The notes under the pieces were generated by a model. The model made no database searches and was not told where the DNA came from. It saw nothing but the letters and a program-made list of their open reading frames with translations. DNA of 64,000 bases from Triatoma infestans (Eukaryota; Arthropoda; Insecta; Hemiptera; Reduviidae): positions 1 to 64,000 of the forward strand of contig JAAEAF010006534.1 of assembly GCA_011037195.1 (NCBI GenBank). Reading direction: 5' to 3'. This document shows, piece after piece, positions 1 to 11,856 of the stretch (its first letter is position 1; every line of letters starts with the position of its first letter). The translations under genes were made by a program, and so were the position numbers.

Positions 1-314
1 ACTAGCTACAGTAACCTGCTCACATGAACAATCACATATAAACCCTCTGTTTAATATTTATCACTGAATTCAAGTTATTTTAAATGACGTATTAATTAGC
101 CAGTGTTCGCTAATTCAAACCTACAAGTGCTTGGGACAAAGTTTGAAGTTAAACTCTGATTGTGTTTCGTAGTTTTTACTTATATTTACTCTGATACTTT
201 TTAAAATGAATGAAAATGTGAAATAAATAAAGAAATGTGAATGAATAAATAAATCAGAAATATCAGAAATGTGAGTGTAATAAGAGTGGGAATGAGCAGG
301 TTACTGTAGCTAGT
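1..314. repeat. Element bounded by a perfect 22-bp inverted repeat
   Basis: Bases 1-22 and 293-314 are exact reverse complements (ACTAGCTACAG... and ...CTGTAGCTAGT). The spacer is AT-rich with no coding sign. This fits a small non-autonomous DNA element or foldback; the left end may extend beyond the window, so its true size is unknown. Confidence 0.7.
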
Positions 315-1304
315 TGTCGTCCATCTGGGGGACACGCTTCCTAACAACGAATATTGACCCAACAATGGATCGATTCTTCCTCCTGACATTTCGCTTTTGA
401 ACCAAACACTTTAATTTGAGATACTAAAAAATTTCCGTTAAGTTTAAAAAAACACTTAATTTTCGAACTCAAACAGTACAACTCTTTTTTTCACAGTTCT
501 TCTTTGGGTGCACAGTGATTTATTGTTAATTTAACATATTTAATTGTGGGGGAGGGATGCAAGTTTTTACCTGGCTCCTGGCTTACTTCATGATTTCTAA
601 CCAGCCAAGCTGCTAATAATGGTAGGTAATGTAAGTAATTTAAAAAAAAAAGAAAAGTTAACCCCCACGTATCCAAGTCAGGAGCCGCCACTGATTACAG
701 GTATGTAATTAGCAAGTCTATGCATGTTCAAACACAAGCTGAAGCAGTGCTCTGCTCGCGTGCTAATACTATTCTGTCCAGAGAAGTATGTGCATGTTAA
801 CACATCAATGTTTTTCTCAACTTAAGCCGAACTGGCGGCCCGAACAAATGTCCGGGTTGCACGCCTCTAAAGGGAGCGCTGTATATATAGTTGTCACAAA
901 TATAAGGATTTGAAAGTATTTTTCAGAGGAATTGATTATAGGGACTGTGAGGAAAAAAATTTCTCTGAAGGACAATGCATTTCCCAGTTGATCGAGGCTA
1001 TTAACTAGCAAGGCCCAGCAAAAGGCAATACAAATTTCAGGAGTAAATTTTCACAGTTCCTGCAGCTCACAATCCATCAATTTTTAGTAAACTTCCCTAA
1101 AGGTAGTAAAACGAGATCTATTTATTTGCTGTCCAAAAAACAAAAAAGTAGATATTTTAAATTATAGAAACTCTTTTGTCGGAAGACCTACCGCTATATG
1201 AAAGATCGATAGCAAAGCTAAACTCATAAAGGCTATCATATATGAAACTTAATAGACGAAAGTAATAAACAATTACTTACTATTCTTAAAAATAATTATT
1301 GCAG
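315..1304. other. No recognised feature (upstream intron)
   Basis: Intronic, AT-rich sequence with no supported exon, RNA or repeat. Short ORFs at 491-691 and 817-1011 on the minus strand show no family motif. Confidence 0.5.
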
Positions 1305-1493
1305 GTTGATCCTGACACAGTAAATCTATTAGATTATACTGGTCGAACAATTATGCCTACGGAAATCGAAGTGGCTGATTGGAAGAGACCCAGAGAATTA
1401 ACTGAAGAGAAAGCTAGTGATTATTTTAAATTAAATCTTGAAGAGGGAGATCTAGATTTGGATGTGAATAATGAACATTTATTTCGTTACATA
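1305..1493 (+). CDS. ADGB: Androglobin exon 1 (first visible): N-terminal WKRP segment
   Basis: The acceptor is TTATTGCAG at 1296-1304 and the donor GTAAGAA at 1494. The 63 codons enter and leave in phase 0. The peptide contains DTVNLLDYTGR and ADWKRPREL, matching the WKRP segment just before the calpain-like region of vertebrate androglobin, and ends NEHLFRYI, the start of that region. There is no start codon here, so at least one upstream exon lies outside the window. Confidence 0.88.
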
Positions 1494-2826
1494 GTAAGAA
1501 TTCTTGCTTTATTTTACTAATTGTTTTTATATATAGCTTTAGTTATGTAATTTAAAGAAAGCTACAGAATTATAAGGCATCATATATACGTATATTAAAG
1601 TAAAATAATTTTTTAGTAAAGCAAAATTTATACTGAAATGGTTTCCAAATCGTCAGGCCTTGAAATTATAAGAAAATGTTTTCTGGCCATTGCCGTAAAA
1701 ATACCTTAAAATTTATACTCTGTGAAGTTGATGTTAAACTTTTTTAAAATAAAGGACATACTATATACAACCTGAGATGGCGAAGCTGGAATTGATTGAT
1801 TTCAAACAAGGAAGAGTAATTAATTGTTGGTCTGGCCGTGTTGTTCTAAATTCATTGCGTCATTCTTGGTTTTATCAAAGAATCTTCTTTGGGGAGGAGG
1901 CACAGCGAAATTGACTTAAACGAAGAGAAAGAAAGAAAACGTCAAATTTCGTTCCAGTAAACAAAACCACAGAATTTTTTTTTAAGGTTTTACATTAAAG
2001 CTCTTCGCATCTCTTATTCCGTGGCTTTGAACTTCAAGACATTTCTTTTGACGTTAGTTTTTGTCAGCAGCATTAAGAAAAAAAAAAATTAACTTCAAAG
2101 TATCAAGCTTCCTAAAGTAATGATGTTCAAGTATAGAAATTTTATACAAGTTTTTCCAATTAATCTTAATTGTGCTGATTAGTGAAACAATATTATGCTT
2201 TATTTTTTAAATTATAATATATTATTATTTAATGAAAGTTTAAACAAGAATATAATCGTAATGCAAAAATGTTAAAAAAGAAAACAAAATGCACATTTTT
2301 ATGTTTGGAGTGTTCTGAAATAATGTGGTTCTCAAAGTTATTTTCTTCTTGAAAAAATACATTTACTTATTGAATAGTTACCTACTTTCATATTCATTAT
2401 GGTCATAAAGCATAAGGAAACGAAAAATTTAGAAAACTTCAAAACTTTTGTTTTTGGACATCATACTAGAGGAATGCCTATATTTTGAATAATGATTTTT
2501 GAGTCCACATTCATAATTTTTGTGTGATATACACTTTAATGACATATAAAAACCGAAAGTAATCAGGGTCCCGATTTAAAGTCTTAAAACGAGTTTTGAA
2601 ATATTTATGCACCAAAAGGAAGTAAGATAAAAAGGAAAACAGAAAAAAAAAATGCATTTTTATCTTACCTATAGCTTTTAGAATGTGTGGACAAATTGGC
2701 CTTATTCATGGGAAACTTCTATAGTTAAACATTTCTACCTGAATGAATAATTTTTATTGCAAATTTATTGAATTTTTTTTTTTTACAATTATTATATATT
2801 TATCCAATTTATTTTTTTCTAAATAG

Positions 2827-3051
2827 TCGATGCGACATATCATTTCTTCAGTTTGTTGCCTGGAAAGAGCAACTGGAATGTATCCATATTTTCCTGCAGA
2901 ATTTCTAACATCAACGGATTATACTCCGAACACTGGTCCCGACTGGCATCCCTGGCAACATGTCTACGCGATGACTAAAGTTGGATCTGGATCAAAACAT
3001 ATGCCAAAATACAATCCATATGGCATGTACTATGTTAGGATATTCTATATG
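2827..3051 (+). CDS. ADGB: Androglobin exon 2: calpain-like region, first half
   Basis: The acceptor is TAAATAG before 2827, preceded by a T-rich tract; the donor is GTAAGAAG at 3052. The 75 codons are phase 0 to 0. The peptide includes IISSVCCLERATG, DYTPNTGPDWHPWQHVY and NPYGMYYVRIFYM, which follow vertebrate androglobin closely. The place where active calpains carry the catalytic cysteine (DCWF-like) reads RYISMRHIISSV, so the protease is predicted to be inactive, as I recall for the family. Confidence 0.93.
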
Positions 3052-3370
3052 GTAAGAAGTTTTAATTTTGAGAATTTTTGTATTCTCTTTCACCTCTGGA
3101 TATATATATATGTGTATTTGTTTTCACTTGATGCGATAAGTGGGTAATATTGTGATTGCATCAAATTTTCGAACATTTTTAAACATGTATTTCGATAAAA
3201 CTGAATTTCGAAACTTTAATACGATCCTTATCTGCCTTTTATAGCAGATGAGAAAATAAATAATAATTCAAAATTGTCTTCCCAAAATTGTTTTCAAGAA
3301 TGTTTTGACAGACTTATAATTCCCATACTATCAATTGTTAAATAAATAACGAAAAATGATTATATTGAAG

Positions 3371-3591
3371 GGAGGTTGGAGGAAGGTCACTGTAGATGAT
3401 TATATACCTCTCAATTCCAAAGGAGAATGGCTGCTTCCACGTTCAAAAGATCTTGGTAATCTATGGATGCCTCTTTTGACAAAAGCATTATTGAAAGTTG
3501 CTTCAATCTCTAGAACGGAGAATTTCCAATTCAGTGATTTTAATGTTATCACCGCACTAACTGGATATATTTGTTTATCACTGAATAGTAG
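3371..3591 (+). CDS. ADGB: Androglobin exon 3: calpain-like region, second half
   Basis: The acceptor follows TATATTGAAG and the donor is GTAAGTTT at 3592. It enters in phase 0 and leaves in phase 2. GGWRKVTVDDYIPL matches the calpain fold segment (W..V.VDD.LP), and LWMPLLTKALLKVA with FNVITALTGY matches the androglobin LWPMLL and HALTGW motifs. The acceptor tract is weak in pyrimidines, but the peptide join FYM-GGWRK fits the family exactly. Confidence 0.93.
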
Positions 3592-5640
3592 GTAAGTTTT
3601 ATATTTTAGGGCTTAATTATTTGCTTGTAGTGTAGCGTTATAGTTTATATATATATATATATATTACAAATTTATTTGTAAATTTGAGTCTTTTAAAAAT
3701 TATGAGAAACAGGAAATAATACTTTTCAAAAAACAAGAGTTTATTTTAAACAACACATTGAGATATTAACTTTATAACATAATTAATATAGTATTGAAAT
3801 CCTACCATCTTAGAAACATAATCATTAAATATAAACGAATTAATAAACAATTCTCCTTAAATTCGCCTTTTACGTCTTAACATGACAAGTCTGAACATGA
3901 TAGTTTAGAAATGATCATTCTTCCTATTAAAACCTACTTGCGCGCTACCCCACTGCTATATATATATAAATGTCAAGATAATTAATTTAGAAAGTAATTC
4001 ATGCAAAACACTAGAATGTCAGTCTTCTGGTCTTGAATTCTGTGGGTCGTTATAAACTCACATTTTATCCATAATGTAATAGTTTCTTCAGGGCAATTGT
4101 TTGTTTTATATTTTTAAAACATAAAAACAAACTTATAACCCATGAAGTTTTAAAATTTCCCAATATTCCCAAATATTTAATCCTAATAGCTGCGGAAACG
4201 GGAATTATCAAGTTAACACAGACATAGATATTTTCTTATATAAGTGTTAAATAATGATGATTGATAGTAGTCATTTATCCCTAAGGATTTTGCAGAGATA
4301 TGTAGATGAACAGCACAGTAATTTATAAAATATCAACAGCGACATAAAAGTTCATGTGGCTTCTTTGTTAGCCTGTGTTTGTATACCGGATGTAGCCGTC
4401 TATAAAGTGTAATGTAAAGTAATGATATGTGGTGTGAAAGTAAGTTGTTCAATGTAAGTATAGACTGTCGTTTGACCCTGAGCTGCAATGACTAGATCTC
4501 TGAAGAATATCTAGATCTCATACTTCCCAATGGAAACAAATTTAAAAATGAATAATTTGAAATGATAAAAAAACCAAATTCTTACTTAATGTAATCCAAG
4601 TTGCCAGCCAACTTAGACTTTTTTCTCTGAAAAAGCAACAATTGCTTGTTAATGGAAAATTGTACAAAATTTAATTGCCAAATTCAATCCTTTTATCAGA
4701 GACATTTTCCGTGGTAGCCTGCTTCATTTTGCTGCTTCAATCCTTTTATATGCAAAGAGGATAAGAACGTTTCATGAACTTTTTAATAGCATGCTTAAAT
4801 TTTAGTGTTTAAGCTCCAAGTTCCTAGTAAAACATAATAATAATATATTTCTCCATTTTATCCTAAAACAGTTATGAAAAATCTGTTAGATTAGGAAAGC
4901 AACAATATGTTTGTTATATTAAATATTAATTACGTTTAAAATAAGTTACTTTAAAGTAATTAAAGTAACGTATAAAGTTACATAATAGTTAAAGTTAATA
5001 AGTTACGTATAAAGTTACTTTTGAATAATTATGAATCTTGTATTTTGTTTGTTTTTTTTTGTTGCTAATATTTTTACCTTATTTTAAATAAATTCGAATT
5101 CAATTAAAATAATAAGATATATGTTTGAAAAATGTTAATTTACTTGTTTTCTTCTTCTATTCATACAATTAGTGAATTATTTTACATTACAGTAACTTTC
5201 TTTTATTCTCAGTTTAAAAAAACGTATACAGTTGTATTGTAAATATATATTTGGACCAAACCTTTGCTACAAATTATATTTATAAGCAAGTAATAAATTA
5301 AAAACATGCATGAGAGTTCTCAATATAATCCATAAAATCCATTTATAGAACTAAGAGCTACCGACTTTTTAATTGTCCAAGTTTCGCGTTACATGGTTAT
5401 GATCAACAGTAACGAGCTGTAAATCCTTTTTTATGTAGATAGCATGACATTTTTGTTCCAAAGTAGTACCGTGTTAATTACGCCAAGTACTTTTCTTCCA
5501 TGATTAATTCTCATTTCTATCTGAAGAACGTTTTTGACAAATCAACTCCCAGGTACTTACACTACTAGATTCAACATTTTTAATAGGAAGAACATCATTG
5601 ATGAAAGTCATATGTTCTGTTTTTTCTATTGAATTCCAAA
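3592..5640. other. Intron 3, left part: no recognised feature
   Basis: AT-rich sequence with short (TA)n runs near 3648 and 3958. Repeated AAAGTTA/TAAAGTAAC words lie at 4930-5030. I see no gene or clear transposon. Confidence 0.4.
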
Positions 5641-6010
5641 TCCCATGTGGAATAGGCTTCAGCCAATTTACGCATCATGTAACTTAAGTTTATTTTGATT
5701 TGATGGCTGTCTGAAACTTGTAGGATGCAGAGGCTACTTTCTTCATCTATTTTTATTCCTATTCCATTACACTTTTTCTTCTATTCAACGAAGGTATTAA
5801 ATGGAATAGGAGAAACATTCTTAAGAGAAATCGTCCTCTTGCTTCAAATCTTTTGTGGTGGGTAAAGGTTATGGAAATATCGCTTCCTAACTTAATTTAT
5901 GCTAGCGCTCCATTGTATAGGCTCTTGATGGCACTAAAGAGTTCCTTACAAATGCCACCCAACTCCAAAACTTCCAAAGTTTCTTCATCAAATCGTATCT
6001 TAAGCTTTTT
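5640..6010 (-). pseudogene. Reverse-transcriptase remnant of a LINE
   Basis: Read on the minus strand, about 5850-6010 gives FDEETLEVLELGGICKELF then SAIKSLYNGALA and IKLGSDISITF, the usual spacing of the RT segment FDxVxxxxLxxxLxxLG..KLxxxIKSLY..xxVxxG..S. The downstream reading into 5640-5850 (RFLLRMFLLFHLIPSL) resembles the PLSPxLFNLxL region, with stops. It is old and truncated; CR1- or L1-type cannot be told apart. Confidence 0.45.
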
Positions 6011-6830
6011 GAAGGAGCAATACATAAGCCGTTGCACTCCTGATCATTGGCTAACCTCTTTTCTAACAGTTGGTGTTGGATCGGTGGATATTGCGCCCAG
6101 CTCTCCTGCTCACGCACGCGTTCTCCATGCACTTAGCCACTTCCGTTTTATTCTCCCCTGGTTTTTAATTAATATTTTTAGTTCTTCCCTAATATTGCAT
6201 CACTCCGCCTCATATTCCTTTCCCCACTACTTCCGCTGGCACATCCGGCCAACGCTTGAGCCCTGACTTTACTTTCCTGCTATATCTCGCCTGTGCAGCT
6301 TGTTTTCCGCTTCTTTCTACGCAGTTAGCAGTGCCAATGTAAAATTCGTCTTTACATTTATTCGCCTATACGCGTCTATTCACCCGGATAGTTTTACTTA
6401 TTTTTCATCGGTGAATAATAAGAAGCACTTCTCGCGCCCTCACCTTCAAGAGGATACATCGTTCGCACCTGGCTGTACTCACATTCGTCTGGCTGTTCAA
6501 CAGCAGCGCCATCCGCTTCTACGGAGCACTCTAACTCCCTTCCTTTCACCTGATATCCTTTCTTTCGCCACACACACCCAGAGCACATCCACATACAGAC
6601 GTCACAGCTTCCTATCCCCCCTTCCGCCTATCACTTCATCGCCTTTGCGTCAGCATTCGCAGTCATCGAGAGGGTAAGTCTCGCCTTGTTTATTATTTCT
6701 TATTATAATTCAATTTTCTTCCCGTTCGCCATTTTTTCTCGCTTCTGATTTTCGCCTCAACGTTCGCCATCTCGCCTTGCGTGTCTGCCGCACAGACAAT
6801 TGGTAAGTGAAAATATTTATTAGTATATCT
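6011..6830. other. Locally GC-richer block of unknown nature
   Basis: This stretch is visibly richer in C and G than its surroundings and has open frames on both strands (for example 5853-6266 and 6300-6677 on +). None shows a recognisable domain. It may be an old retroelement or a captured sequence; there is no support for a host exon, since exon 3 joins exon 4 in phase across it. Confidence 0.35.
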
Positions 6831-7054
6831 CAGGATACATCAGGAATCTTATCTTTACATTCTACTTCAATTCTATAAAGTCAGTTACCTACTTTTTACA
6901 GTGATTTCTTGAGAGTTACAACTTTGGTGTTGTTCCCTTTCTTGGGTATCGGCAAAATTTGCCTTACAACACAATACATCAGAAAATATTAACTTGCTGT
7001 TATGGAATATGCGTAAATAAATAATGTGCGTCAGTAAATAATTTTGTTTTCTAG

Positions 7055-7146
7055 GGACATAGAGCCAGATATACTTTGGCGAATATTAGAAAGTCAATTA
7101 AAGCCTTCTAAAGATATTCCTAAAGATGAAGTTCGTGAAGAACCGG
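7055..7146 (+). CDS. ADGB: Androglobin exon 4: end of calpain-like region
   Basis: The acceptor is TTTGTTTTCTAG and the donor GTGAGTTT at 7147. It enters in phase 2, where AG plus G makes Arg, and leaves in phase 1. The peptide DIEPDILWRILESQLKP aligns with the vertebrate segment HPGYMDKVWELLKEI. The exon is too short to be noticed as an ORF but phase and homology both support it. Confidence 0.85.
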
Positions 7147-7499
7147 GTGAGTTTATAAATATTTAATAATAATTTGCAATATTCGCTTTATGATTCTTTA
7201 GGAGCACTGTGGGTTCTCTGGATAAGATTATTAAATAAAATCTGTTGCAATTGTTGAATGAATACTTGGAACTATTGGGTTCAGATTACTTGAGTATTAT
7301 GATGCAGCGCCATCCACCAATACTTGATTTAAACACTCAAAGACAGGATGTTGAAATGTCAATGTGGTGAAATTGGAGCCTGTGGAGGAGATTAATACAC
7401 CTATGATTAATAAACCTATGATCTATACTCGCACGATTTCGATGAATGAATTTAAATTCGGAATTTTAACATCACTTTTCATTGTAATTAATATTATGC

Positions 7500-8250
7500 A
7501 GGTGTTAGAATTATATAATAAAACTGAAATAACACTTTCGAGGAAAACATAACCCCATCCCTTCCAAAACCCCTCTTCAGTGAATTTCCTGAAAAATCTT
7601 TCAAATAAAAGTTGTACCACTTTAAAGAAAATCGTTGGAACCCTTTTTAGAAAATCACAAAAAACTGAAAGATTCATTCAGCAAAATTGACTTCCGATCA
7701 ACCGATTTTCTTGCAACTCGCAATTTCCGCAACATATTTTATTCTAATTAATATTGTTTATATAATACAATTGTATAATAAAGTGAAATAGCACTTTAGA
7801 GGAAAAGAAAACCCCACCTCTCCCCTAAAACTTGCGTTAAATGAATTTTCCCAGAAAAATGTTTCAAATAAAACTTGTAGCCCTTATTATGGTGAAAAAT
7901 ACCTTGCAGTCAAGTCGTACTTCCGGTTGAGGAATTTGGACAGATAACTTACTCCCATAGTGATACCTAAACGGAATATCAAATTTGAACTTTCTGTGAT
8001 ATTTCGTTTTTGAGCTATGCTGTTCACATAAACACACATACACTCAGACCATTTTCTAAAACCCATTTTTTTTTTTTTTTTTACTTCTTATTCAAGGGAC
8101 CTCAAAACGTGTATTTCCGGTGAAAACTCGATATCGAAAATTTGACACGATTACATTGCTTCGTCTAACACACAGCAGTTGGAGAAAGTGAAAATTTGAT
8201 TTTACGAGGAGGGGAATTGGAGACCGTTAGATTTTGAGTGAAACTTAAAC
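7500..8250 (-). repeat. Family A repeat, minus-strand copy
   Basis: It contains reverse complements of family A hallmarks: GAATTTTCCCAGAAAAATG near 7841, CTTCCGGTTGAGGAATTT near 7920, a CCGGTGAAAACTCGATATCG run near 8120 and a long T tract at 8066-8080. No coding capacity is evident. Confidence 0.7.
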
Positions 8251-8941
8251 TAGGTACTTTTTCTAGACTTTAATGTAATCACATTCCACATATAATCAAG
8301 TGAGATGTGTGATTTGCCAATGTGCTGACAACAAATCTGTTTTCTTCCAACTCACAAATTTTTTATGGAATTCTATCTTTCCATTCTACCATTCCTAAAA
8401 TATTATTTGGTTTTTATTTAGTTTTTTTACAATTTCATTGGTTGATTAGTCATTTCCTTATTAAGGAATTTAATAGGAGTTGGCAACATGATTGCTAAAA
8501 ATGGAAATCTAGAGCTGATCCACAATAGTCAGTCATCAATCAATAGTCTCAACGTATTTCGAAAAATTGTAAATAAAATTATCAGTTAAAACTTACTTTC
8601 AATTGAGGATTTCTTCATGTCTGATCTTCTAATATTACCGGAACTCTTGCGATTTTCACTTTTGAAATATTTTGTTTGATGCACTTTCTCTGCCACTCTC
8701 TCTCTCTCTCTCTTACAAACTAGCCACCAAATATGTGCACTCTGTGGAAACTCAGTTTCAAAGATTTCACCCATCATTATTGAAACTTCCTGATCAGACT
8801 GCATTAGGAGAAGAACATGGTTAAGTAATACATTTCAAAAATACATTTTTCCTTACTTTTTTGTCCCTGGTGATTGCTTTATAAAGAATATATTACTATT
8901 TGATCTTTTCAAGAGAATTAATACGAATGTCTCTATTGTAG
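8250..8941. other. Intron 4, right part: no recognised feature
   Basis: AT-rich; a CT-rich run (TCTC)n at 8693-8714 is the only simple repeat. Confidence 0.4.
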
Positions 8942-9557
8942 AAAAACCTGACCCCAAGAAAACAGCAAAAGGACAAAAGCCTGCAGGAAAAGCTCCTACA
9001 ACCGCTGCAGATAAAAAAAATGATGGTGAGAACGAAGAAGAAGAAGAGGTAGTTGTCCAATTAAATTATCCAAAAACTGTAGATGAGTCAAGAGGAAGGA
9101 TACTGAAATTGGAACAGAGTGCTGAGAATCTGTTCGAAAAGGTAAAACCTAATATTGTGGTATGTGAATATCCAGAGCCATTGGAATTGACCGAATTACC
9201 AGAATCTGACGAATTTAGTGATGCAACAGTATCTGAAGAAAAGATATACGAAAAAAAAGATGAACTCAGTGATCCTTTTACAATTAGTGAATCAACAATT
9301 ATTAGTGAATCAACTACAGACGTCAATGAACCGAAAAAAAAGACGTCCAAGAAACCATCACCACCTACGGAAACAATGGTCAAAGTACCAGAGAGTAAAA
9401 CTGAACTCGGTATACTAGCTTCAACACTGAAAATAGTATCCTCGGTTTCTGCTGATGTTCATGAAGAATCTGAAGAAAAGAGTTTGGGACCATCACCTAC
9501 AGGAGTCTTTACAGATGTAGACGAGTATAATAAGTATTTAGAAAAAGTTGGCTTTCA
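8942..9557 (+). CDS. ADGB: Androglobin exon 5: charged linker
   Basis: The acceptor is CTCTATTGTAG and the donor GTAAGTAA at 9558. It enters in phase 1 (G plus AA makes Glu) and leaves in phase 2. About 205 codons encode a hydrophilic Lys/Glu/Ser/Thr-rich linker, including PKKTAKGQKPAGK, then a short ordered stretch VVVQLNYPKTV and ENLFEKVKPNIVVCEYPEPL. Vertebrate androglobin also has a Lys/Glu-rich linker after the calpain-like region. The ending FTDVDEYNKYLEKVGF looks folded. The function of the linker is not known from sequence. Confidence 0.88.
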
Positions 9558-10674
9558 GTAAGTAACATTGCTTCTTTAAAGGAAATTTAAAAACTTTTTA
9601 TTTTTAATATTATTTATTCAGTATTTATTATTGCAAGTTTAAGATAATTTATCTTGCGTAAATACTAGTTGGTTGCAGACGTGTTGAGGCCTCAAAACAG
9701 TTTATTTAAAAGACATTTTTTTTTTTTTTGCCATACGTCCATCTCGGCATAAAAGCCGACTGGTTCTTGCTGTCCAATATCTATGAACCAAAGTGTCTTG
9801 CTGTGTATTCTTTTGAATGTCATGGAGAGGTATATTGCAGTAAATATAAAACGTTTACTTGAATATTATTCTTCAAAATATAAACTTTCATTTTGTGTAC
9901 CTTTATGAAAGCATTTCAATTTGGCGACGATATCACTCCTTTAGTTTTGAGGTGAAAAAACTCCTTGCATTGTTTTAGAATTTTCAAAGTGCCATCCTTT
10001 GAGAAAATGAGCTGTGCAGATGGGAAAAGTCTGTAATCAAGTCTGTGCAACTTCGGGGCTATAGGGAGGAGTTATACTCCCTCCAACTCTTCTAGTTTTA
10101 CTTGAGACAAACCAAGAACAATGGGCGGGAGTCTTATCATGTTGCGGAATAGCTTTATTTAGTTAAATAAAAAAAGGGCAATTGTTTTTAAAACTTGCTA
10201 AACTCTATCCAGCTTGTTCAGTATAATGTTCACTGATAACAGCTCTGCCCTCTGGAATAAGCTCAAAATGCAAAACACCTTCAAAGTTCCTCTAAACATA
10301 GAGTATGACTTTTTTCTCGAAATGATCTTGGCTAATTCCTGATTGAGGCTACTTGGCCTTGTGGTACCACTGTTTATACAAGTTTGGATTTTTAAAAAAA
10401 TATTCACTTTTATAACAATCTAGAATATATACTCTCAAAGGTAAAAACGAGAATATAATTTTATGTACATTTTAAACTATAGATTTTTTATTTTTATATT
10501 ATTTAATACTTTTATTCTTTTATAAATAAAACAATAAGACCAGAAATTCCTGTGATCTGTTGAAAATAATTTAATTACATGCCTTTTCGGAAAAATCCAA
10601 CTAATGAACCTGTGAATGCATGAGAGCATAATTACAAATTGATTGATAATTTTTATATTTCGCTTTTGTTATCC
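9558..10674. other. Intron 5, left part: no recognised feature
   Basis: Poly-T at 9718-9730 is followed by about 100 bp of more balanced composition (CCATCTCGGC..GCCGACTGG). This may be the end of a retroposon, but I cannot assign it. The minus ORF at 10198-10407 has no motif. Confidence 0.35.
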
Positions 10675-10820
10675 CCCTTCATTGATATGCATAAGGTACT
10701 CTGGCCATCGAGTAAATAACTGCTGGATTTCATTTTTCGAAACAGTGTTCTATTCTTCATGAAGAGCAATTCAAAGCTGTTTTGGTTATTTGGAGGCGGC
10801 GAACGATATCTTATTGTTGT
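10675..10820 (-). pseudogene. Possible mariner-type transposase C-terminus
   Basis: On the minus strand, with one frame change, it reads NNQNSFELLF then KNEIQQLFTRWPEYLMHIN and EG. This resembles the mariner ending (E.V..A...YF....F...GI..L..RW.KCI...GDY). It is short and broken. The 11 kb stretch to its right (10820-11850) has similar composition but no motif I recognise. Confidence 0.3.
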
Positions 10821-11856
10821 AACCATCTGTGAGATTCATATTGGGAGAACTTGATAGCGATTTCATTGTGGTAATCCCTATTTGCTTCTGGAAGTGAGTG
10901 ATGCCTTGAGTTTCAGGAAGTTTTCTCCAAAATATTAGAGAAAATGGGGCAATAGACACCAGAAGATTTTCATCATTGTATCGTGGGCGGTCATTTTATT
11001 TACAATTAGTTCATACAGGCTTATACGCTGATTGCTTCCCATATCATCAGTGACCATCTTTGAAAAGATTGTGACACTTATAGAGTATTTTGACCATTTC
11101 ACTCCCTCTGTCTTCTCTGCATTCTGTGCCGATCATCCGAACGGTATAATCACAATGCGGATTCATATGTGAAAAGATAGCTCCGACTTGATCAAGTGTC
11201 TTGTGGATATAACTGCTTTCAGAAAGTTGTTTTCTACTAATGCTACTCCTGAAAGCCAGGGAAAACTTGATATTGGTTGTCTAAGATTAAATTTGTCGCC
11301 CCAGCCTCCTTCTCTCTTTTCATTATGACAATTATTTCAAGTTGATGCAGTTCTTCGGAATCTATTAAATGTCAGTTTCATCTGCATGACACGATGAAAG
11401 CGGCGGATATGTCTCAGTGCACATCGTCTTTAGCGAGTCCATCTGGGTCGACTGCTATCTTCTTTCGATCAATATTTCCTCAACCGCAGTGATGCCGCTG
11501 AAGCAGCCATGACTATGGAGCGTAGCACTTTGAGAATTTCACAGAATTCGCAACTCATTCGCCGCGGCATTATACAATTTTTAACTTTAATTTAAAAGAG
11601 GTAAAAATATACTAAATTTCATCTCTCATAAGCAAATTGATTGTTGAATCAAGAGAGTATTACCTAATTATTAGTTGAAATAGAAAAGAGAATCACTACC
11701 TGGCGAGAAACTACCAACAGTTAGTTTCTTAATCTATTTCATAAATTCATCAAGATTTTAGACTAAACGCGCGTTGCCTGGGATCTTTTATGAGTTAATT
11801 ACCATCTCTTCAATTCGCATTTCATATTTCAAATTATATAAATACTTTAAATCATA

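Noticed and set aside
9066..9383. 105-codon Ser-rich frame on the minus strand
   Set aside because: Antisense shadow of exon 5.
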